This document shows, piece by piece, positions 43,281 through 55,800 of a stretch of DNA of 64,000 bases. How positions within the stretch are numbered: the first letter of the stretch is position 1; each line of letters begins with the position of its first letter. Both the position numbers and the translations under genes were made by a program. The notes under the pieces are model-generated. The model was not told the DNA's origin. It saw nothing but the letters and a program-made list of their open reading frames with translations, and ran no database searches. Source of the stretch: Lingula anatina (Eukaryota > Brachiopoda > Lingulata > Lingulida > Lingulidae); NCBI RefSeq assembly GCF_001039355.2, contig NW_019775854.1, positions 5,873-69,872 of the forward strand. Reading direction: 5' to 3'.

Positions 43281-44287
43281 CAGTCCATCACGACAACGAC
43301 CGGGCCCCTGAATCGTGTCCCGGATGTCACGAGAACGAATCTGGGCTCTCCTGGGTCCTAGCAAATTACCTTTTGCATAAAAATACGGTATACTTTAGAA
43401 AGTTTACATTAAATGTTCGATTTTAAACCTGGTCATTAGAATAAAATCTGCGTCGTCAATAATATTTCCTTTCTCTTCATGATCAGTTAAAAGTCCTTGA
43501 TTTGGTGCAACAGACCTTGTACTTAAATTGACCTAGAGCTAACTCCGTATGATCTGCATTTCATCAAAATGTGCTATCTTCTCGGTGGGATTATCAGAGA
43601 GAATTTTTTTTTTACAAAAGCCTCTATTGCCTTTAACAAGGACACATTTTTTCTTAGATAAAGGTCTGTCCAACACATCTGTACCCAGGAAACACGTCAC
43701 GTAGGTACCACGTGGTTAATCCGTGGCTATGACGTTATAATGTGGTAGCAACGTCCTCGCCACGTGATACGAACGTGGCATGTTTGCCGGGTAACCATTC
43801 GAAAAATGATAGATGAAAAAACAAACAAACGAATCCGATTTCCTCAGAATTCAATTTTAGACATTACTAATATACCTGGCCAAAATGGAGCGCGGAACAA
43901 GAACAATTAAACAAACGAGATAATTTTATGTTCCACAATTAAACATTGTGTTCTGGGAAAATCAGCATAGAAATAAAGTAACACTTAATGTTCCCGTTAT
44001 CAAGGTGCAAATAGAAACTAAGCAGACACGTGCACTGACATTTTTGTCCGTTATCAACTGTGGAACTTTATCAACAATGACCCGTCGATCATGAGGTTTC
44101 CTTCTTGGAATTATAAATTATTGGGGGTTAATACATTATAATGCCCGGAGGGGAGAGCACTCCTAGCACTGCCAGAGAACTCATATAGATCATCCCCTGT
44201 GAAAATTTGTCTCATTTAACGCTAACTTACGGTTCTCAATCTGTCCTAGAACACAATGGTTTTCTCTTTTAATGAAAAATGTTCTTA

Positions 44288-44547
44288 GGCTTCATTCACA
44301 TGCAATGTCTATTTTCTAAAATCTATTTTCTATTCGCGTATGTCTTATGATCACGGTCTGTGCCCTTAATATCCCGCGGCGTAATTACTGGCAGCGCGAG
44401 CCTGCAGTTACTATAAGTTACTATAAGTAACTGGCTCGCGCTGCCAGTAATTACGCGGCGGGATATTCAGGGCACAGACCGTGATCATAAGATAGCGCGA
44501 ATAGAAAATAGATTTTTAGAAAATAGACATTCCATGTGAACGAAGCC
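44288..44547. mobile_element. Long-hairpin MITE with TTA target duplication
   Basis: Inverted ends GGCTTCATTCACATG and CATGTGAACGAAGCC; the arms are nearly complementary through GATCACGGTCTGTGCCC and CTGGCAGCGCGAGCC to a short central loop of TTACTATAAG repeats. TTA flanks both ends (44285-44287, 44548-44550). Unit 3 has the empty site GTTCTTAATCTG near 50104. Confidence 0.92.
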
Positions 44548-45939
44548 TTAATCTGTTCTAGGGCATTCTGAGTGACTTCCCAGAAACAGTTCTCGAACTG
44601 TTACATTTATTACAGATCAACATTAGAACTGATTAAAAATACATCAAATGATCTAGAATATTGAGAACCGTAAGTGAACGTTCCTATAAACTCACCAAAT
44701 AAAAGTGAGGAATATTGTGTAGCCATTAAGGTGATAGACTTTATTTATAATCTAACTGAGCACCGAAGTTTCCCACTGATATTTGCAGTAAAACTCTATC
44801 AAGAATGACTCGCCGATCACGCGATTTGCTTATCGCTATCTGTGCGACTAACTTATAAGCGTTTGAACGAGACTTTCTCGGAACAATGTATTTGAGTCCA
44901 ATACACAATAACAGTATCACGCTGTAGCGGTAGATAAAAAGGTACCTTTCAATACAAGACCAAAAAGGTAGGAATTTTATTGTTTGAAATGCAGTTTGTT
45001 ATTTGTTTTAAATAATGTGTAAAGGAAAAATAGTCATCTCACATTAAACGGACATGTCACCACGGTGGACAAAAGTCCCTGCGTAATTATATTAACATTC
45101 AGTATTGTTAAAGCCCTTTACACATTGTGCAGGGTACGTACAGAGTATATGTATCACAAAGTTTTGAAAGATTGACGGCTTAATAACCAGGGTATTGCAT
45201 ACGAAAGGCATCTATTTATCCGGGGCGAGAACCTCCCGATTGACACGACCCGTAAACAGGATTCACTTTGATCGGACCAAGCAGTGAATCTGTGAAAAGG
45301 AGCACTCCCTCTCTGACCCCGTAGAATGATATTGCATGTAAGAATCCGTGGTCAAAACGATGCAATACAGATTAATAAACCCCATCGATGGATAAGGACC
45401 TAACATTTCCAAAAGTGAAACGGTGGATGTCGAGACGCGGTTAAATTTAATAATTCTGATGTGCCAAAATATATGAGGAGGGAATATTTAATTAAATCAA
45501 CTTTAAAATTCCATTTCCTTCATTGTGATTTTATACGCATGCATTACTTTATATGTGCGTCATTCGTCAACCTAGTTTGATACCATTATCAACATATCGC
45601 ACTGATCATATAAAGACAAGACCACTAAACACTGTAAATACTTATCATACTTCATTTTTCCGTATTATTGACACATTTTATTTTGTACGGGTGGAGTATT
45701 TCTTTTATTTATTTTTTGAAGACTAGTACATGTAAATGTACTTCGTGTCTTACATTGTATACCGGTACACGTACCCGTTAACCTCACCAAACAATGTCTC
45801 CTCCGGAAGAATATTGAAGAGGACTGTCGGTTGTAGATAAGATTAGCACAAGTGAACAGATAATGAAGAATTTTACGAACAACATCGACTGGTTGAAATG
45901 CGGGACAATACCTATAGCTACAAGTATGTTTTCCTTACT

Positions 45940-46255
45940 CAGGCCTACCCAACTACCAGACTCGGCACCGAATGATCCTGAATTCACCGGTAGATCAGAC
46001 CACACTACCCGTTTTCAAGGTGTGTGTCAGATCGCATTACACAGTATCATACCCTGAACAAATTTTGAGTGGTGATGCAATGCTTTTCAACTCCGCTGAG
46101 AATCGTCACTATCACATCGCGTACTAGGCAAGAGCGGCGTCGCGTCTGATACTGTGAAATGCGATCTGATACACACCTTGAAAACGGGTAGTGTGGTCCG
46201 ATTTACGGTGAATTCAGGATCATTCGGTGCCGAGTCTGGTAGTTGGGTAGGCCTG
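45940..46255. mobile_element. Long-hairpin MITE with exact 5-base target duplication TTACT
   Basis: The 316-base element has arms of about 110 bases, nearly perfectly complementary, starting CAGGCCTACCCAACTACC. TTACT flanks both sides (45935-45939 and 46256-46260). Unit 3 near 51430 carries the undisturbed site with a single TTACT. No coding capacity. Confidence 0.95.
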
Positions 46256-47433
46256 TTACTTAGAACATCTTTTGGAGTATTAGGGCACCCCCCCCCCCGG
46301 ACAATCCCCCTCCAACTCCCCCTCCTGTAAGAATATCATACTGAGAATGAACAGTGTGATATTTTATCAAAATATATGTCTAGGTAGAGGTGGGGTAAAC
46401 AGATAATCTCACTCATCTAGGTACAAAAATGTATCCCTTAAATGAACTATTTGTTTCAATTGTTTTACCACTAACCCTGACATAAAACAACGCCTTTCGA
46501 AACATATTTTCTGTTTCTAGTTCCATCAGTATTTTTACCTAACCTATGACTAAAAAAAACCTGACAAATAGTAAATGAAATGCAGATAAAATTATATTTG
46601 TTTGCTTCAAGAAAAACTGATAGTATTTATTTGATTGAAGATGACATGTAATGTCAAATTTGCAAAATCTGCTCCTATATCATCTAATAATCAAAGTTTA
46701 CCTCTCAGGTCTGTTGAAGCACGTAAGTGAGCTTCCCGAATCTTGTAATTAATAACAAATCTTTTGATTTTTTTTATTTTTATTTCATTTTCTGTGTTCT
46801 TTATTCTATTCGGTAAAATCTCCAGGAAATCATAAATTTCTCAAATAGATAATTCAAAAGCAGTGTATTTTCTTTCCTGGGAGAGGTGGGGGGTGTCTGT
46901 GGGGGGGGGGGGATTATCCGGGAGGGATCGTCTTTGGGGGGGGGGGTCTAGGAAAATTGTCCTAGAATCAGCTATTCGTGTTCATCGAGATGACAAAACA
47001 AATTTAAATTGAGAAAACTTAATTGTTTCAATAAAACAGTACTTTTCTTCTTCAAAATTTAAAATGTCATTCAGCACAATAAACGTTTCATTGACGTCCG
47101 ATGATCTGTGTATTTGAATTATTCATAGTAAAGGGTTAGAAGACGACAAGACAACCCGGAAGTCAATCTCTCTTGGTAGGATCTATAAAATAAACATGGA
47201 CCAAGCACAATTGCTCAGCTTGCTGATACAGTGTTCTTGTACATTGTGTGTACCGTAGTTACTTATTGACCACAGTGAACAGTGCCAATGTTCTAGCATC
47301 TGAAGTATGTGATAAAGCGGTATCTGGAACTGCAGATAGCAGTACTTCAATGTTTAAAGGGTTTTTAACATTTAAAAATGTAAAAAAAAAATAAAGGGTT
47401 ATATTCTCAGCTTAACTGACATAAGAGTACATA

Positions 47434-49091
47434 CAGGTTTACCACTTAATATGGAATATTATTTTTTGGCGAATAAATTTTCTACAAAATATTTAATTTC
47501 TCTCTAACTACTTTAAATCCAAAGATGAGGTGTCACTCCATGTGTAGCCAGATGTGTTACCTAATTACCACACAACTCTGGAAACAATTGATGCATGCAG
47601 TTGCATGTTCTGTGGTCAGAAATGTGAGGGGTGGTCTTTTCGGCAATTTCTGCCCTTGTATAAAAACACATGGGTTTGGTCAATCTTTGGAGCATGTTTA
47701 GAGAAGCAACAAAGGGATCGCTCTGAAACTTGACAGGTACCTTAGTGAAGATATGGTACGACAGCAAAGCAACGCAGCTTACTATGGGATTATTGCTCTC
47801 AGAGAAAATGGCCAGAAACGAACAGCCATTGCCAGGTAATTCAACATTTATCAGGAACCGTTTGTGAAGTCCTCCAAAGAAATGCTGTTACAGGGGCACC
47901 TACTCCAATACCTCGACCAGGGTGTCCGCGTATCACACCAAGAAGACAGGATCGCCTTCTCCTTAGTGGACGCCGTGCTGGTCGTACAAAGACAACCAGT
48001 GTCCTCATAAAAGAGAGGCAGAATGTCATTCAAACGCCCGTTTCAAGGTCCCACGTGAACAAGATATTTCTACAAGCCGGTTAGTTTGCACGAAGGCCAG
48101 TAGGGAAACCACTGTTAACAGCAGGTCATATACAGCGACGTCTGCAAAGGGCTGGGGACCACGTGCGTTTGCAGCCAAAACACTGGAATCACGTTGTTTT
48201 CAGTGATAAGGCCAGATATGGATTTTTTTAGGGTTGATCGTCGAATCCGTGTCCACCGACGTGCACGAGGGGCATAAAACAATGGTTGTGTACTGCCTAG
48301 GGTGCAAGCAGGGGATGGTAGCGTCTATGTTTGGAGAGTATTTCATGTCGGTGCCCAGAACAAGTTGGTTTTTCTAGGAGGCAACCTCATCCAGGATTCC
48401 TACAGAGACATTCTACAGCAACAATGCTTCGATTGGTAAGATTCATCTTCAGGAACAACTTTGTGTACCAAGACGACTGCGCAACCCCACATCGAGGCCA
48501 CAGAATCACTGTTTTTCTTCAAAACCAATGGGTTCAGCAACTGCCCTGGCCTGCAAACTCTCCAGATATGAACCCAATTGAAAATCTGTGGGCGAAAGTA
48601 ACTCACAGAATTAATAGCTATGGTCCTCGGCCGGTAAACAGTGATGAACTGCGACCGGCCAATATCACTGCGTGGAATGATATCCCCACCCAAAGTCTGA
48701 AAAACGTGTCACAGGATATGCCATGTAGGATGAGGGCGCTGCAAGCGGCTGCTGGAGGTCATACCCGCAATTACTGACTTTTCATGATTGACTGTAGTGA
48801 GTTCTTCGACCGTGTAACATATCACTGTCCGGAGGCTATCATTTTCTTTAATATCTTATCTTAGTTTTTACTGACATCAAACTGTTGATATGGTTTTCTG
48901 GGGGTGTTCCTTTCTTTTGAATGGCATCTTATGTCAGATTTAATATTATTGACCAAAAAATCTCACAACAAAGACTGGATGTTATTATCACTCAGTGACA
49001 TACTTTTTTAATGACTCAAGCCCCAAAAAATATTTAATCAGCACTCAAAAATAACAATGATAAAAAAATTCCATATTAAGCGGTAACCCTG
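47434..49091 (+). mobile_element. Tc1/mariner transposon, near full length, transposase inactivated
   Basis: Inverted ends CAGGTTTACCACTTAATATGG and the reverse CAGGGTTACCGCTTAATATGG, with TA at both sides (47432-47433, 49092-49093). Unit 1 shows the empty target GAGTACATATACATATGC. At 1658 bases it is the normal size for a Tc1 element. Confidence 0.93.
47753..48777 (+). pseudogene. Tc1-type transposase pseudogene
   Basis: Starts MVRQQSNAAYYGIIALRENG, continues in other frames through a GRPRITPRQDR-like linker and HWNHVVFSDKARY (first catalytic Asp), and ends in an open frame (48331-48777) with FVYQDD (second Asp) and SPDMNPIENLW (the Glu). The DDE residues can be traced but at least one stop (after about residue 27) and several frameshifts break the frame, so no active enzyme is expected. 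Confidence 0.85.
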
Positions 49092-49514
49092 TATACATAT
49101 GCACTTGTACATGCCTGCATTATATACGCCAGTTGCACAGCAATTGATATGTGGCTCTGCGTATTTTCAAGTCGCATTTGACGAAACTACTCGAAACTAA
49201 AAGATTGTTCAAATGTATCTTTAAAAAATTTCGAAATTAATCAGTTTTGCAAGTACTTGTTAATGGAATGATTAAGGACATGCATACATTATCTTATAAC
49301 AACGGGTCCTAGCTATGAACTATAGGTGTACTGACATACTGGCGTTACAATAACTGAGTGAAATGGCAGACGAAGGGCACTGTGGACAACAAAATTATAA
49401 AAATAAAAAAACTAATTTAAAAAAATAATATTTTAATAAAGCTGTCTTTTTTATTATTATGTCAATTTGTATGATCTGTGGGTAATGTTAGTACAAGATT
49501 TGCCTATTGTCACC

Positions 49515-52500
49515 TAGCTATAATGTGGTAGCAACGTCCTAGCCACGTGATACGAACGTGACATGTTTGCTGGGTAACCATTCGAAAAATGCTAGATGAA
49601 AAAACAAACAAACAAACGAATCCGATTACCTCAGAATTAAATTTTAGACATTACTGATATACATGTACCTGGCCAAAATGGAGCGCGGAACAAGAACAAT
49701 TAAACAAACGAGATAATTAAATGTTCGGCAATTAGACTTTTTGTTCTGGGAAAGTTAGCATAGAAATAAAGTAACACTTTATGTTCCCGTTATCATGGTG
49801 CAAATAGAAACTAAACAGACACGTGCACTGACATGTTTGTCCGTTATCAACCGTGGAACTTTATCAACAATGACCCGTCGATCATGAGGTTTGCTTGTCG
49901 CTTTCTATTCACTGGAATTCGTCATTCTTGGAATTATAAATTATTGGGGGTTAATACATTATAATGCCTGGAAGGGAGAGCACTCCTAGCACTGTCAGAG
50001 AACTCATATAAAACATCCCCTGTGAAAATATGTCTCATTTAACGCTAACTTGCGGTTCTCAATGTCCTAGAACACAATGGTTTTTTTCTTTTAATGAAAA
50101 ATGTTCTTAATCTGTTCTAAGATATTCTGAGTGACTTCCCAGAAACAGTTCTCGAACTGTTACATTTATTACAGATCAACATTAGAACTGATTAAAAATA
50201 CATCAAATGATCTAGAATAGATTGAGAACCGTAAGTGAACGTTCCTATAAACTCACCAAATAAAAGTGAGGAATATTGTGTAGCCATTAAGGTGATAGAC
50301 TTTATTTATAATCTAACTGAGCACCGAAGTTTCCCACTGATATTTGCAGTAAAACTTTATCAAGAATGACTCGCCGATCACGCGATTTGCTTATCGCTAT
50401 CTGTGCGACTAACTTATAAGCGTTTGAACGAGACTTTCTCGGAACAATGTATTTGAGTCCAATACACAATAACAGTATCACGCTGTAGCGGTAGATAGAA
50501 AGGAACCTTTTAATACAAGACCAAAAAGGTAGGAATTTTATTGTTTGAAATGCAGGTTGTTATTTATTTTAAAGAGCGTGAAAAGGAAAAATTATCACCT
50601 CACATTAAACGGACATGTCACCACGGTCCCTGCGTAATTATATTAAGATTCAGTGCAAGATACGTATATGTGTCGCAACGTTTTGAAAGATTGACGGCTT
50701 AATAACCAGGGTATTGCATACGAAAGACATCTATTTATCTGGGGCGACCCGTAAACAGGATTCACTTTGATCGGACTAAGCAGTGAATCTGTGACAAGGA
50801 GCACTTCCTCTCTGTCCCTGTAGCACAACAGTGTATGTTAGAATCCGTAGTCAAAACGATGCAATACAGACTAATAAAACCCATCGAGGGATAGGGACCC
50901 AACACTTCCAAAAGTGAACCGTTGGATGTCGAGACGCGGTTAAATTTAATAATTCTGATGTGCCAAAATATATCAGGAGGGAAAATTTAATTAAATCAAC
51001 TTTAAAATACTATTTTCTTCATTCTGATTTTATACACATGCATTCCTTTATATGTGCGTCATTCGTCAACCTAGTTTGATACCATTATCAATATTATCGC
51101 ACTGATCCTGTAAAGACAAAACCACAGAACACTAAATACTTATCATGCTTCAGTTTTCCTTATTATTTACACATTTTATTTTGAACGGGTGGAGTATTTC
51201 TTTTATTTACTTTTTTGAAGACTAGTACATGTAAATGTACTTCGTGTCATACATTGTATACCGGTACACGTACCCGTTAGCCTCACCAAACAATGTTTCC
51301 ACCGGAAGAATATTGAAGAGGACTGCCGGTTGTAGATAAGATTAGCACAAGTGAACAGATAATGAGGAATTTTACGAACAACATCGACTGGTTGAAATGC
51401 GGGACAATACCTATATTTACAAGCGTGTTTTCCTTACTTCGAACATCTTTTGGAGTATTAGGGTACCCCCCCCCCCCCCCGGACAATCCCCCTCCAACCC
51501 CCCCTCCTGTAAGCATATCATACTGAGAATGAAAAGTATGATATTTTATCAACATATATGTCTAGGTGGGGTAAACAGATAATCTCACTCATCTAGGTAC
51601 AAAAATGCATCCCTGAAATGAACTAACCATAAGTTTCAATTGTTGCACCACTAACCCTGACATAAAAACAACGGTATTCGAAATTTGTTTTCTGTTTCTA
51701 GTTCCATTAGCATTTTTACGTAACCTGTGACTAAAAAAACTCACAAATAGTAAATGAAATGCAGATAAAATGACGTCTGTTTGCTCTTAGAAAAATTGAT
51801 AAAACGGTAGTATTTGTTTGATTTAAATGTAATGGCAAATTTCCAAATTTACATCTATATCATCTAATAATTAAAGTTTACCTCTCAGGTCCACTGAAGC
51901 ACGTAAGTGAGCTTCCTGAATCTTATAATTAATAACCAATCCATTGATTTTTCATTTTTATTTCATTTTCTATGTTCTTTATTCTTCAGGAAATGTATAA
52001 ATGTCTCAAAAAATAGATAATTCAAAAGCAGTGTATTTTCTTTCCTGGGAGAACTGGGGGGTGGGGGGTGGAGGGGTGGTTATCCTGGAGGGATCGTCTT
52101 GGGGGGGGGGTCTAGGAAAATTGTCGTAGAATCAGCTATTCGTGATCGTCGAGATGACAAAACAAATCTAAAGTTTTAGAAAACTTAATTGTATCAATAA
52201 AACAGTATTTTTCTTCTTCAAAATTTAAAATGTCTTTCAGCACAATAAATTTTTCATTGACGTCCGATGATCTGTGTATTTGAATTATTCATAGTAAAGG
52301 GTTAAAAGACGACAAGACAACCCGGAAGTCAATCTCTCTTGGTAGGATTTATAAAATAAACATATACTTGGACCCAGCTCAAATGCTCGGCTTGCTGATA
52401 CAGTGTACTTGTACAATGTGTGTACCGTAGTTACTTATTGACCACATCTCAAGTAGATGATAAAGCGGTATCTTATTTGTCGAGTCAAATATCAAATGGG

Positions 52501-52815
52501 CCATTTCAATAACCAATTCAAAGACAATGTGAGTATTAATTAGGTTAAGCAGGTATTGTGCTAAAAATGTTCATCAAACGTGTCACTAATTTCATTTCTG
52601 CTGTAACTGACGGTAGCAAATATCGCGAGCTGAAAAAAAGTCACAATGAGTGAGTTTCTTCCATCAACAATTGATTGAAAATAACACATTGTTACACATT
52701 AAAATCAAGCCCCTGCTCAAAGCGATCCTTTTGTTTGATGTGGTCCATGTTCTACTTTCATATCGTTGCAGATATGTACAACTAGTATAGTGGCCCCTTT
52801 AAATTTGCTGGGCGC
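49515..52815. repeat. 5' flanking segment of unit 3
   Basis: Homologous to 43730-47323 and, in part, to 28920-31222. It is the least disturbed of the three: it has empty sites for the MITEs at 30683, 44288 and 45940. C/G tracts near 51467-51481 and 52060-52110 match those in unit 2. No gene is seen. Confidence 0.85.
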
Positions 52816-52845
52816 TTGTCAAGCTACATGTCACATGCGGCAGCC
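52776..52845 (+). promoter_or_regulatory. Conserved proximal promoter of kinase gene 2
   Basis: Matches the sequence before gene 1 almost base for base, including TAGTATAGTGGCCCCTTTAA and TTTGCTGGGCGCT. Conservation just before the start, in contrast to more diverged introns, supports a regulatory role, although recent duplication alone could explain it. Confidence 0.4.
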
Positions 52846-55800
52846 ATGGAGCTGAGTCTCGTAGTTGCCTTTGTAGTAGTTGTTCTTTTCTGGTCGCTCT
52901 ACCTGTTATATTCCAAACTGAGCCGCACTTGGGAGAGGCTGTGTAGCCAGTTTGATGATGCTTATCGCATGGGGTTGCAATCGTCCACAAAACAGGTTAG
53001 TATTGCAGTTTTCTTCTAATTCGTTTGTACTCAGCGGGATATAAACCATTTATTGTATAATTACTTTCAACGAGAAACACACACACAAACGCCAACGCAA
53101 ACAACTTTGTTGTAAATTTCACTGCGTTGATATGTCTCCACATGACAGTACAAAACAACATGGTAGTGTAGGAACATCCATTAGCCCTTTCCATCCCCTC
53201 TCTCTCTTTTTCGTCTTATACCAATGTTCCCATTCATATTCAATTAAAAACCCTTTATATTATGATCCCAATTCCAATTTCTTGCTCGTGTCTCATCAAA
53301 TTTTATTATCATACCCAAATCGTACTTCTGCCGTAATATTTTTCTTTTAAGGTACATTTGCAGAATTCCCCCAAATTATAGCTCTTTAATTTTTATTGTT
53401 TATCAAACTTATATCTTGTGGTGATTTTGATCAATATCGCTGAATTAGTTTGGAAATTCACCGATTAATACTTTATATTTTCATTAAGCCTTCAAGATGT
53501 TAGGCAATGCGACTACAGCGGGTTTTCACCCATCCATTTATCTCGGCTCTCATAATATTTGAATAACATACACTTTCATGTGAAAACATCCATTCATTAA
53601 TAAACCAACTGCTTACCTAATTTATTTGAATAGCAAAAAATATTGTTAAAAGTTACGACACAACTTATTTAGAAAATGTATTGAAAACCAAAGGTTAAAT
53701 GGCATAAACTATTTTGTTCTATAGAAACCACCCGGACCAATCAGTGCACCTAATAACTATCTCCAGAGAACGTTAAACGACCAAAGACACGTGGTACATT
53801 CTTGTAGAAATTTCTACGTGGAAGCTGATAGAATGTTTCAGACTTTCCAAGAGAGCACTCGCTATAATCTGAACTGTCTGCGCACGAAGTATCGAAGACG
53901 AATCAGAACAATGATGAGAGACTTGCGACAAGGCGAATTCAAAATTTTGGTCGCAGGTACAAGTGTTTAGTGGTATATCTGGCACGGAATCTGACAGACA
54001 ACGACAGTTGTTTGGTAGTTATATAGTAGTTCATTTTCCTAAAACGAATCTGAAAAAAAAAAATGCACTGAAAATGCAGCAAATTCAATTCAAATTAATT
54101 ATACATATCAAATTTTGTGAGAGTTGTATTTTCATTGCCAAGCAGTTGAATTGTCAACCAAAAGGGATTAAAATTTTAATTGACATAATATTTTTTCTAG
54201 GAGAACTGTCAGCTGGAAAAAGTAGTTTTCTCAATGCTTTAATGGGGGAAGACATTTTACCGGAAGCATACCAGAAAAGTACGCGAATGTTTTGTGAAAT
54301 AAGCCACCACCCCATCGAGAAGACGGCGTTCATCTTGCGTCCGGGTGGCGGTCAGGCGGTGACATTAGATCTCAGCAAGGAGGAAGACAGATCGGCGTTC
54401 CAAGATTACGTGCAAGGAATAAAGATCAATAACGAGCCGCCATTCATGCCGTTTGAAAAGGCAAAAATTAAATATCCTCTACCCATACTTATGGTAATAA
54501 TTTTTTTACGTTATTTGGAGTTCGAATACCCCCCTTTTTTTTGTAATCATGTTCCGACCACTTTAAAGGAGCACCCGATGGATCGATTCATCTATTAAAA
54601 CGCATTCAATTTAATCAGCTTAATTGTCTATCCCCCTAGCTGCTCGAGGAGGCGTGTCAGATAATTAAGTTGATTATCTTGAATGCAATCTACGCAATAC
54701 TACAGTCTGCATAATCTGAATACCTATAGATAGTGCGTATGTCTTATTTCTATTTTCATTCTTATTATTAGGGTAAAACCCGTGAAAACCAACCTCAACA
54801 TGATGAGGCAACAGATGAAAACGATGAAAACGGGGTAAATCACTTTTTAATAGATGCTGACTGTAAATTGAATTTGTTTTTCCCTAAAAGGTAACAATAT
54901 AATTTGTTGTTGACGCCAAAATATGAAAAAACATTTTGTGACTTCATTTGGCTGTGTTTGTCATGGTAACATTATACAGTCAAAAAACCGTCTGTTAACA
55001 GGGATATTTGTTAAACGGGTAATTGTAACTTTGATAAGGAATTAGATTGGAATGTCTCCAAGGATCAATTTTATTGGCGGTCAGTATATTTACATGTAAG
55101 ATATATAATTATTTTGTTTACCAGTTTACTTTCCTTAATGTTATGTAAAGTTCTTTGGTTTGAACTAACCGGTTATGGAGGTAAAAAAAAATGTGATCTC
55201 CTTAAAAATATTAGGCCTGTGTTTTTACATCACAAAACTTGCCATGATCTCTGTTCTGTCTAAATAAGTAAATGCCATAGATCATAGCACTCTTGAACCT
55301 ACATTTTAGAAAGGGGAACTGGTCGCCGTCGCCTTCGTTGACAGCCCTGGTTTTCAAGTCGCTGAAGATGTGAAGACATTTCACAGGCTTGCTGAATACA
55401 CTCTCGGCTGTTTCGCTTTCATTTACGTTGTCAACATGGCTATTCCGCACGGCGTGGCTAAGAAGGGAGTACGTATGGTTAATAAATTTTAAATAATAAA
55501 CAAATATTTTATGTTAGTCACTTCGGTTGGCCAAGCACATTGTGCTACAGTGTGGTGTATATTTCCATATTTGGAGTTTCGCAAATCTCATATCTGATTT
55601 TCATTCTTTAATTTACGTATTACTAATAACTACATTTTACACTGCGAATACGTGTGCCGTTTTATTTTATAAGTTGAACTCGTGTCAGTCTGCCTCTAAC
55701 GATCCCCTTTTCATCCCTAGTAAATACATATGGACCAGGAAAATAATTGCAAGTTTAAAGGCGCATTCCCATAGATTTTAGATCAATCTATTCCTGTGGG

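Larger units (their letters stand above)
41355..43670. repeat. Direct repeat of about 1.1 kb in two copies, each carrying a tRNA-derived SINE
   Basis: 41355-42260 and 42430-43670 are near-identical, both starting with GTGCAAAACAAAACGAAAAT. The second copy has two inserts relative to the first: about 42528-42750, and about 42800-42918. The pair sits between the 3' flank of unit 1 and the 5' flank of unit 2 and has no counterpart between units 2 and 3, so it arrived after the unit duplication or was lost there. Open frames in it carry no domain. Confidence 0.8.
43680..47323. repeat. 5' flanking segment of unit 2 (gene lost)
   Basis: Homologous over its length to 49515-52472 in unit 3, ending GATAAAGCGGTATCT. 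In unit 3 this is followed by about 370 bases and then kinase gene 2. Here it runs straight into 3' flank sequence at about 47324. Two MITEs are inserted (44288-44547 and 45940-46255). It also holds G-rich tracts near 46900-46945. Confidence 0.85.
47324..49514. repeat. 3' flanking segment of unit 2, split by a Tc1/mariner insertion
   Basis: It resumes at CTGGAACTGCAGATAGCAG, which in unit 1 lies about 290 bases after the kinase stop codon (40772). It keeps the AATAAA poly(A) signal (47390-47395). After the Tc1 (47434-49091) it continues to match 40870-41350. No kinase exon remains between the two flanks. Confidence 0.85.

Noticed and set aside
45784-46057. Overlapping frames near the TTACT element
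   Set aside because: They read into the MITE arm, which was inserted recently, so they cannot be an old gene.
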